This document shows positions 49,484-55,187 of a DNA stretch of 55,187 nt, one piece after another. This DNA is from CAZYTO01 sp964650405 (GTDB lineage Bacteria > Acidobacteriota > Thermoanaerobaculia > Gp7-AA8). Positions within the stretch are counted from its first letter, which is position 1; each line of letters starts with the position of its first letter. Under the pieces are notes generated by a model. That model saw only the letters and a program-made list of their open reading frames with translations. It made no database searches and was not told where the DNA came from. The position numbers were made by a program, and so were the translations under genes. The DNA lies in assembly GCA_964650405.1 (NCBI GenBank), contig CAZYTO010000005.1, positions 1-55,187 on the forward strand. Reading direction: 5' to 3'.

Positions 49484-49512
49484 ATGATCGGATGGGGGAG
49501 GGAGGAAGTCAA
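49484..49512 (-). promoter_or_regulatory. Promoter of the sulfate operon leader
   Basis: Minus strand TTGACT (49512-49507), exactly 17 bp, then GATCAT (49489-49484). The expected start of transcription falls 3-4 bases before the leader ATG. A degenerate TCGCTGG/AACAACG heptamer array (about 49530-49640) lies just upstream. Confidence 0.6.
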
Positions 49513-49527
49513 TTCAATAGTTTTGAA

Positions 49528-49640
49528 ATGGCTGGTTCGCTGGTCGCTGTTGGCTGGCCGCTGCTCGCTGGTCGCCGCGCGTTGTTCGTTGTTTGCAGTT
49601 TGTTGTTCGCTCGTCGCTGCTCGCAGCTCGCCCGATGAGC
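49528..49640. repeat. TCGCTGG / GTTCGTT heptamer array
   Basis: About 14 degenerate heptamers (TTCGCTGGTCGCTGTTGGC, GTTGTTCGTTG). The remainder of the gap, 49641-49967, has no gene or repeat that I recognise. Confidence 0.7.
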
Positions 49641-49955
49641 GCTGAGCGCCGGCACGGTGCGAGGTCACGCGGACTCGATACGAGCTCGAGAGCGTGAGTC
49701 TCCGGAAAGCGGGTGAGTTGAGCGCGCCGGCCGCGTCCACGCTTCGCGCAGCGATGAGAGTGATTCGTGGACCTTCCCGTCCGGCGCACGTGCTTGCGTG
49801 TCGTTGAGCGACTGCTCGTTCTCACGACGCGTGCGACATCGCGCCACACAGATTCGGGCGATGTGCGGGGCAGAGGTCGAGCGCTCGGGCCTTACTCGAT
49901 CTGTGCCAAGCCGCCGCGTTCGTCAAATTCAGTCGCATGACATTCGGGCGTGTTC

Positions 49956-49961
49956 TACTCT
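49956..49961 (+). promoter_or_regulatory. Candidate -10 (TACTCT) before the 49968 lipoprotein
   Basis: TACTCT ends 6 bp before the ATG. Confidence 0.35.
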
Positions 49962-49967
49962 TCAGGA

Positions 49968-50450
49968 ATGCAGCGACCGACGAGCGGTCACACATATGCG
50001 CTTGCGCTTGCCGCCGGCGTCTGGCTCCTCGCAGGCTGCGGCTCGCCCACCGAGCCGCAGATTACGTCTCCGGGGACGCCGTCGGCGGTCATCGGTGGTA
50101 CCACCGTGACGCTGGAAGCCTTTCCGTACCGAGACATGCAGCCGGGCGACTCTCCCGACACATGGCTCATCGTGGTGGCACGCCTTTGGGTAGCTGCGCC
50201 GCCGTTCCCATCGAACATCAGCGTCCGAGCGATCGCCGTAACGCACAACGCGACCAGACAACACTGGTCCCCGGGCTCTGTCTATGAAAGACCGGGCCGG
50301 CCAGGCGTCCCGTACAAGGACTTCTTCGGGGGTGGCGGCCCGAAGTGGCCGGTGGATAGGACGGTCGACGTTCGTGTGACCGTCGTCGATAGCAGCGGGC
50401 AGACGTTCATTCTCGGACAGCAGGGGGTTCCGATCAGTGCACCGATCTAG
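49968..50450 (+). CDS. Lipoprotein, hypothetical
   Basis: 160 residues from ATG 49968. Signal peptide with lipobox (WLLAGC, Cys24 or near), then SPTEPQITSPGTPSAVIGGTTVTLEAFPYRDMQPGDSPDTWLIVVARLW. The body reads as a small Ig-like beta sandwich (RTVDVRVTVVDSSGQTFILGQQGVPIS). Anchored to a membrane after processing. No family recognised. A TACTCT -10 lies 6 bp upstream. Confidence 0.7.
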   Translation: MQRPTSGHTYALALAAGVWLLAGCGSPTEPQITSPGTPSAVIGGTTVTLEAFPYRDMQPGDSPDTWLIVVARLWVAAPPFPSNISVRAIAVTHNATRQHWSPGSVYERPGRPGVPYKDFFGGGGPKWPVDRTVDVRVTVVDSSGQTFILGQQGVPISAPI

Positions 50451-50504
50451 TTGTAAGCCGCTGCTGGAGAGGGTAGATCGGGAGATGCCCCACCGCGGTT
50501 CGCG

Positions 50505-50813
50505 TCACTCGCAGGGCGGCAGCTCCGAGATCGGAGTCGGGACGTAGAGCGTCAGAGCGAAGGCTGCCGGCGGGTATGCATTCAACCTGCCCGAGAGACA
50601 TTCCTCCTGATCAAACCTCGGGATCAGGTTGTTCGTGACTTCCTCCGGTGACAGGAGCCACGCGGCATTGAGGTTCCAGCAGTCCATCCACTCCACGTTA
50701 GCCAGCCGTCCGAACAACGAAGTCAACGACTCACGGTCGGCCGGCCCGACAGCTATCCAATCGACGCAGACCGAGTCGGATACTCTCACGACGAAGAGTG
50801 CGGCCAGTTCCAT
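50505..50813 (-). CDS. Hypothetical protein
   Basis: 102 residues from ATG 50813 (MELAALFVVRVSDSVCVDWIAVGPADRESLTSLF). Soluble, with several Cys and Trp residues and no signal peptide. No family recognised. It lies 7 bp downstream of the next small gene, so the two form an operon. A longer reading from 50876 overlaps that gene. Confidence 0.6.
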   Translation of the reverse strand: MELAALFVVRVSDSVCVDWIAVGPADRESLTSLFGRLANVEWMDCWNLNAAWLLSPEEVTNNLIPRFDQEECLSGRLNAYPPAAFALTLYVPTPISELPPCE

Positions 50814-50820
50814 GGTGTCT

Positions 50821-51108
50821 TCAGGAATCGTGGATGAGCGACCAGGCGTATTGATCTTCGGGGAAGTTGCGGGCAAGGGCTCCCCATTCCGCAGCCGTCA
50901 GCCCGTCAATGTACCGATCTTCCGTGATCACCAGTACCTCTTTCGAGCTGACCAGATAACAGGCGTAGCCACGGCTTCTTGCCTCTGGCTCCCTGTCTGA
51001 GATGACGTCCAGCATTCGATCTCGCGTGGAGCTCTTTCCGATCCAGCGGTGGCTCACGACCAGGCCGCTCTCACGTTGAACGATCAGTAGAGAGATGTCA
51101 CTCGACAT
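50821..51108 (-). CDS. Hypothetical protein
   Basis: 95 residues from ATG 51108 (MSSDISLLIVQRESGLVVSHRWIGKSSTRDRMLDVISDREPEARSRGYACYLVSSKEVLVI). GGAG lies upstream. Cytoplasmic, mixed alpha/beta. No family recognised. First of a two-gene unit with the preceding entry; the codon use and composition (less GC-rich, more Ser and Asp) look a little different from the neighbours, possibly a transferred pair. Confidence 0.55.
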   Translation of the reverse strand: MSSDISLLIVQRESGLVVSHRWIGKSSTRDRMLDVISDREPEARSRGYACYLVSSKEVLVITEDRYIDGLTAAEWGALARNFPEDQYAWSLIHDS

Positions 51109-51229
51109 TGCTGGCTCCGATCCTGAAAGCTTGTCACTCAGATCTCCAGACACATGACCGACCGAGTATCTCCCGGATCAGGTAACATCCCGCAACTCGA
51201 TTGCTCCCATCGTTTGTGCGGAGGTCAAC

Positions 51230-52735
51230 ATGCGTCGCTCTCCCTCCTTCGTGCTCCGGACTCTCCTCGTTTCCGCCATTGCCACAGTCGCTGTCGCGCA
51301 GACCGCGTTTGCGGCGGACGCCGACCTCACCGCCATTCGTGCCGAGATCGCAAAACGGCACGACGAGGCGGTGAAGCGGCTGCAGGACTGGATCGCCCTT
51401 CCCTCCATCGCGGCGGAGAACCGCAACTACCCTGCCGGCGCCGAGTACATGGCCAAGCTGGCCCGGGATGCCGGCTTCCAGCAGGCGACGGTGATCACGA
51501 CCGACGGCAAGCCGGGCGTCTTCGCCACGCTGGACGCCGGGGCGCCGAAGACGGTCGGCCTCTATTTCATGTATGACGTGAAGCAGTTCGACCCGGCCGA
51601 GTGGTCCTCGCCGCCGCTCGAGGCGCGAATCGTCGACAAACCGGGCATCGGCAAGGCCGTCGTCGGCCGCGGTGCCGTCAATCAGAAAGGCCCGGAGTCG
51701 GCTTTCCTTGCGGCGCTCCACGCCATCCGCGGCGCGGGCCGGAAGATGCCGGTGAACCTCGTGCTCGTCGCGGAAGGGGAGGAGGAGATCGGCTCGCCGC
51801 ACATCGGCCAGCTCGTGCACCGCCCCGAAGTGGAGGCCATGCTGCGCAAGACCACCGGCGTCTTCATGCCGGCGGCGTCGCAGGACCTGGACGGCGTGGT
51901 GACCGTGAGCCTCGGGGCGAAGGGCGTCGTCGAGCTGGAGCTGGTCTCGAGCGGCGAGACGTGGGGACGCGGCCCGGTGAAGGACATTCACTCCTCGCTC
52001 AAGGCCATGGTCGACAGCCCGGCCTGGCGCCTGGTCAAGGCGCTCGACACGCTCGTCTCCGCCGACGGCAACACCATCACCATCGACGGCTACCCTGCGC
52101 CGCGCCCGATCAGTGCCGAAGAGAAGGCCATGATCGCCATCGCCTCGCAGCGGCGGAGCGAAGCCCAGTCGAAGAAGTCCCTCGGCGTGCAGCACTGGAT
52201 CGACGACCTGCCATGGGAACAGGCCAACGACCGCCTCGAGTCGCAGCCGACCGTGAACATCGAAGGCCTCGTCGGCGGCTACACGGGGCCCGGCGGCAAG
52301 ACCGTCCTGCCGCACCGCGCCGTGGCGAAGATCGACATGCGCCTCGTCCCGGACATGAAGATGGCCGATGCCGTCGCTGCACTCAAGGCGCACCTCGCCA
52401 AGCGAGGCTTCGGCGACATCCAGGTGAACGTCAGCGGCGGCTACGATCCGACCAGCACGGTAGCCTCCGCGCCCCTCATCCAGGCGCAGGTCTCGGTGCT
52501 CAAGCGTGCCGGCATCGATCCCGTCCTCTGGCCGCGCAATGCCGGCTCCTATCCCGGCTACGTCTTCACCGGCGAGCCGCTGAAGCTCGCCTCCGGCCAC
52601 TTCGGCCTCGGCCACGGCAGCGGCGCCCACGCCCCCGACGAGTACTACGTCATCGAGTCGACAAACCCGAACGTGCAGGGCTACGACGGCGCCGTCCTGT
52701 CGTTCGTCGAGTACCTGTACGAGCTGGGGAAGTAG
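51230..52735 (+). CDS. Secreted M20-family peptidase-like protein with altered metal ligands
   Basis: 501 residues. GGAGG lies before the ATG. Signal peptide LRTLLVSAIATVAVAQTAFA. The M20 architecture is complete: catalytic domain halves around a dimerisation insert, AEGEEEIGSPH (about 181-191) with the catalytic Glu, and GLGHGSGAHAPDEY near the end. However, the usual GHYDVQ is LYFMYDVKQ here (Met114 for His), and GRGAxDxKG is GRGAVNQKG (Asn151 for the bridging Asp). Two zinc ligands are thus changed. It may use one metal, another metal, or be non-catalytic. This could be a conserved subgroup rather than decay. Confidence 0.8.
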   Translation: MRRSPSFVLRTLLVSAIATVAVAQTAFAADADLTAIRAEIAKRHDEAVKRLQDWIALPSIAAENRNYPAGAEYMAKLARDAGFQQATVITTDGKPGVFATLDAGAPKTVGLYFMYDVKQFDPAEWSSPPLEARIVDKPGIGKAVVGRGAVNQKGPESAFLAALHAIRGAGRKMPVNLVLVAEGEEEIGSPHIGQLVHRPEVEAMLRKTTGVFMPAASQDLDGVVTVSLGAKGVVELELVSSGETWGRGPVKDIHSSLKAMVDSPAWRLVKALDTLVSADGNTITIDGYPAPRPISAEEKAMIAIASQRRSEAQSKKSLGVQHWIDDLPWEQANDRLESQPTVNIEGLVGGYTGPGGKTVLPHRAVAKIDMRLVPDMKMADAVAALKAHLAKRGFGDIQVNVSGGYDPTSTVASAPLIQAQVSVLKRAGIDPVLWPRNAGSYPGYVFTGEPLKLASGHFGLGHGSGAHAPDEYYVIESTNPNVQGYDGAVLSFVEYLYELGK

Positions 52736-52740
52736 CCCTT

Positions 52741-52780
52741 TTCGTTGTTCGTGGGTCGTTGTCCGTTGTTCGTGGCTAGC
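52741..52780. repeat. CGTTGTT heptamers
   Basis: TTCGTTGTTCGTGGGTCGTTG directly after the peptidase gene; a short member of the CGTTGTT family. Confidence 0.55.
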
Positions 52781-52839
52781 GCCGGACGCCGGAGTCCTGC
52801 GGAACGATCAACGGACAAGATCAACGGGTCGCATGGGTA

Positions 52840-53130
52840 GGGGTAGCACGAGGAGGGGTCATAGCACGAGACGGGGTCATAGCACGAGAGGGGGTCACAT
52901 CTCCGTTCCGAGGTCTGCTGAGACGGGGCTGAGACGGGGGTCACATCTCCGTTCCGAGGTCCGGTCACAGCGAGACGGGGGTCACGTCTCCGTTCCTTCC
53001 CAGGGTCCGAGGAGGGGTCACATCTCCGTTCCGAGGTCTGGTGTTCCGAGGTCTGGTGAGACGGGGGTCGTGAGACGGGGTCGCATCTCCGTTCCGAGGT
53101 CCGGCGAGACGGGGTCGCATCTCGACCGTC
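52840..53130 (+). repeat. REP-like array left of the RAYT gene
   Basis: Six or seven units with core GAGACGGGGGTCACATCTCC and then GTTCCGAGGTC(T/C)GGT, about 35 bp each, some shortened. The gap 52736-53381 otherwise has no recognisable gene. Confidence 0.88.
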
Positions 53131-53381
53131 GCTGGCTCAAGGTGGTCAGCAAGGAATGGTCAGGAGAGAATCATCTCTTCCGTTCGCACACCCGCACACG
53201 CGGTTTCCGCGAGAAGCCGCTGGCGGCAGCAAGCGAACATTGTTGATAACAGACGAGGACGCGCTCTCAGTTCGTCATTTGGAGGGTGGCGAGAGTCTCC
53301 AAGCTGTGCATTGGGCCAATCGTGCGGCTCAGAACTGCGGCGGAGGGCTCAACCGCCGTATCGTCGTGGCCGAGGTTGGCG

Positions 53382-54371
53382 CTATTGCGAGACGGTCAGT
53401 ACGAGTGCCGGCCCGAGACGGAGCAGTTCGCGGCAACGGTCCACATCGGCCTGCAGGGTGGCATCCTTGCCGAGTTTACGATCGCATTCCGCGATCATCG
53501 CTGACACTCGGCTGGTGCTTTGCAACCTGAGCGCTGAGGCGATCCCGCACAATCGCGCGACCCCCTCGTAGCACCCGAGCCACGACACGACCTTCCGCTC
53601 GGTTCCCCCATGTCGATTTCGAATCCCGTCCTGGGTGTTGCGGAACACCTCGGCCACGACCTGGATGATCCTGGCCACGGTCGGCCGTCCGATGAGCCGC
53701 TGCTCGGCCGGATGCTCCGTGCAGCGGGGTCTTTCTTCCACCAGCGCCCGCATCTTCTCGATCCAGGCCTCGGTGCCGAGGTAGAGCTGGCCGATGGCAT
53801 CCTCCAGTGGGGAGCGTTCGATGCCCGCCCCGTCGTCGACATACTGCCGATAGCCGAGTTGTTGCGAGGCCAGATCCAGCCCAAACGGAGTCAGAGCCCA
53901 CTCAGTAGTCAGCCAGTGAGGTGTCTCGTCCAGTCCGGCCGTGGCGCGGTAACTGCTCCATTGATACTGCTCCGGCCGATCGACCATGTGCGCACGGACG
54001 GGATTGAGGGCGACGTAGCGGATCAGAGTCTGCAGATGGCTCTCCTTCTCGACGAGGATGCCCTTGAAGCGCCCCTGGAAGAGATGGCCGCAGCGCCCAT
54101 GACGCCTGTTGAACCATTGAGCGTACTTGCCGTTGAGCCACTTCATGCCCCGGGAGAGAGTGGGCTCAGGGGTCTCGATGACGAGATGGAAGTGATTGGT
54201 CATGAGGGTGTAGGCGTGAACGATCCAGCGAAAGCGCCGGACAGCCTCGACGAACATGGCGAGGAAGGTCCGATGATCTTCGTCGTCACTGAAGATGTCC
54301 TCGCGATTGTTGCCGCGAGAGGTGACATGCCACACGGCGCCTGGATGCTCGAGTCGAAGAGGTCTTGCCAT
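53382..54371 (-). CDS. REP-associated tyrosine transposase (RAYT), Y1 type
   Basis: 329 residues. Opening MARPLRLEHPGAVWHVTSRGNNRE is the standard start. HUH motif His60-Phe-His62 in LMTNHFHLVIETP, candidate catalytic Tyr83 in LNGKYAQWFNRRH, then GHLFQGRFKGILVE and LIRYVALNPVRA. The C-terminal about 130 residues look like the helix-turn-helix/DnaA-like part seen in longer RAYTs (RLIGRPTVARIIQVVAEVF, VSWLGCYEGVARL). Such enzymes nick and move REP elements. Arrays of one repeat family flank it in opposite orientation. TAGCCT ends 6 bp before the ATG. Confidence 0.92.
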   Translation of the reverse strand: MARPLRLEHPGAVWHVTSRGNNREDIFSDDEDHRTFLAMFVEAVRRFRWIVHAYTLMTNHFHLVIETPEPTLSRGMKWLNGKYAQWFNRRHGRCGHLFQGRFKGILVEKESHLQTLIRYVALNPVRAHMVDRPEQYQWSSYRATAGLDETPHWLTTEWALTPFGLDLASQQLGYRQYVDDGAGIERSPLEDAIGQLYLGTEAWIEKMRALVEERPRCTEHPAEQRLIGRPTVARIIQVVAEVFRNTQDGIRNRHGGTERKVVSWLGCYEGVARLCGIASALRLQSTSRVSAMIAECDRKLGKDATLQADVDRCRELLRLGPALVLTVSQ

Positions 54372-54377
54372 GCACCG

Positions 54378-54383
54378 AGGCTA
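54378..54383 (-). promoter_or_regulatory. Candidate -10 (TAGCCT) before the RAYT gene
   Basis: Minus-strand TAGCCT ends 6 bp before the ATG. Confidence 0.35.
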
Positions 54384-54539
54384 CCTCGGGAGGTCCAGAG
54401 CTCCTGAGGATAGGCGCCTGGGGTAGAGAAAACACCTTCAAAGCTCCTCGGAATGGAAACTTTCGGGGCCAGCCATCCACACCTTGTAGATTCGGATGAG
54501 AAGGAGGTGGACCCGCGGATGGTTTCCCGGCTCGAGATG

Positions 54540-54845
54540 GAGGGCGGGTCGAGATGGAAGGCAGGGTTAAGATGGAAGGCAGGGTCACATCTCTACTTCG
54601 CGACGACAGCAGCATGGAGATTTGACCCCCATGATGTGACCTGACCCCCATGATGTGACCCGCATGATGCCCGTGTCATCTTAGCGAGGAGCGAGGTGTA
54701 AGGGTCAAGCAAGGAGGCGCAAGGGTCACACCTCCATTCCGCGGTGGGGACAGTGTGGAGATGTGACCCCGTCTGTGACCCCCCGTCTGTGTGACGCCGT
54801 CTGCGCCATGACCCCGTCTGCGGAGATATGACCCCGTCTGCGCCG
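54540..54845 (-). repeat. REP-like array right of the RAYT gene
   Basis: Units in the opposite orientation to the left array: GGAGATGTGACCCCGTCTG (near 54756), GACCCCGTCTGCGGAGATATG, and GACCCCCATGATGTGACC (twice, 54624-54660). One forward unit (GGTCACATCTCTACTTCG, 54578-54597) and one GGTCACACCTCCATTCCG (54723-54740) are also present. The gap 54372-54869 has no other feature that I recognise. Confidence 0.82.
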
Positions 54846-54869
54846 GCACCCGGCACCCGCCGCCAAACG

Positions 54870-55187
54870 CTAGGTCGGGCGCCGCCCGGTCCACACCGGT
54901 ACCTGCCACAGCGCGTAGCCGCGCGGGTCGCGAGCGACGGCGATCATCTGGCGCCAGCGCTCTTCGAGCTCCTCGCGGGGGATGCGGCCGTGCTCCTGGA
55001 TCGAGTCGGTATAGCCGTCGCGCCACGCTTCCCAGATGCGGGCGAAGATCTCGCGGTCGACCCGCAGGGTGTCGACGACGACGTAGTCGGCGGCGATGTC
55101 GGTGATGCCGAGGTCGTGGAGGAGGGTGAAGATCTTGCGGCCGACGTGGAGGTCGCAGCCGACGGCGGCGCTGTAGCGACGGGGGAG
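54870..55187 (-). CDS. SAM-dependent methyltransferase (C-terminal fragment)
   Basis: The minus-strand frame is open from the window edge to TAG at 54870-54872 and has no start inside. It gives 105 residues, including SAAVGCDLHVGRKIFTLLHDLGITDIAADYVVVDTLRV, REIFARIWEAWRDGYTDSI and DPRGYALWQVPVWTGRRPT. This looks like the last third of a class I methyltransferase in which the C-terminal helices cap the active site. Motif I lies outside the window. The substrate is unknown. Confidence 0.65.
   Translation of the reverse strand, partial: LPRRYSAAVGCDLHVGRKIFTLLHDLGITDIAADYVVVDTLRVDREIFARIWEAWRDGYTDSIQEHGRIPREELEERWRQMIAVARDPRGYALWQVPVWTGRRPT

Noticed and set aside
1..55187. tRNA, rRNA, integrase or phage genes
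   Set aside because: No cloverleaf, rRNA segment, integrase or phage structural gene was recognised when reading both strands. A short ncRNA could still be missed without a covariance search.

Overview
The window is GC-rich bacterial chromosomal DNA, probably from an uncultured Acidobacteriota bacterium. This placement is an inference: it rests on the DUF5777 barrel, the DUF2378/TIGR02265-like protein, the abundant secreted hydrolases and the density of intergenic repeats, not on a marker gene. A run of ten Ns at 22441-22450 and several one-base frameshifts show a draft, probably metagenomic, assembly. I recognise no rRNA, tRNA, CRISPR array or prophage.

Layout. 1-5.8 kb: end of an FtsX/MacB-type permease, GNAT, M48 peptidase, DUF983 protein, a YD-like secreted gene broken by an 11-bp duplication, a Cys-rich secreted protein, and a DUF2378-like protein. 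5.9-16.6 kb: transketolase, beta-lactamase-fold hydrolase, Nudix hydrolase, APC permease, receiver protein, a wrecked phosphoesterase/STAND/pentapeptide/WD40 gene, and a CX4CH lipoprotein coupled to a DUF5777 barrel. 16.8-28.2 kb: amidohydrolase, GAF/HD-GYP protein, OmpR regulator and histidine kinase, LCM-type methyltransferase, ClC channel, broken class II aldolase and Ada. 28.3-35.9 kb: two large membrane glycosyltransferase-like proteins, a methyltransferase, a GT2 transferase, a ChbG/YdjC-like deacetylase, and a rearranged zone of gene fragments and minisatellite. 36-44.4 kb: MBL lactonase-like protein, EamA exporter, second minisatellite, amidohydrolase/PD40 fusion, YncE/phosphatase fusion and GNAT. 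44.5-49.5 kb: a minus-strand assimilatory sulfate reduction operon. 49.9-55.2 kb: lipoprotein, two small proteins, an M20-like peptidase with altered metal ligands, a RAYT transposase between inverted REP-like arrays, and the end of a methyltransferase.

The most interesting signal is the leader of the sulfur operon (sir-sat-tauE-cysH-lysR HTH). A promoter drives a 23-codon ORF with four Cys codons among five. It is followed by a perfect 13-bp terminator hairpin with a T tract. A segment inside the leader ORF can pair with the 5' arm of that terminator. This is the architecture of ribosome-mediated attenuation by cysteine.

Two window-wide patterns also stand out. At least ten genes without a Shine-Dalgarno site have a TANNNT-like -10 hexamer 6-8 bp before the start codon, which suggests leaderless transcription, while several other genes have good SD sites. 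Several families of 7-8-bp degenerate tandem arrays, palindromes and 21-bp minisatellites fill the gaps. Some of these have invaded reading frames and are translated as HSALGTR-like or TGLSVLHG-like inserts.
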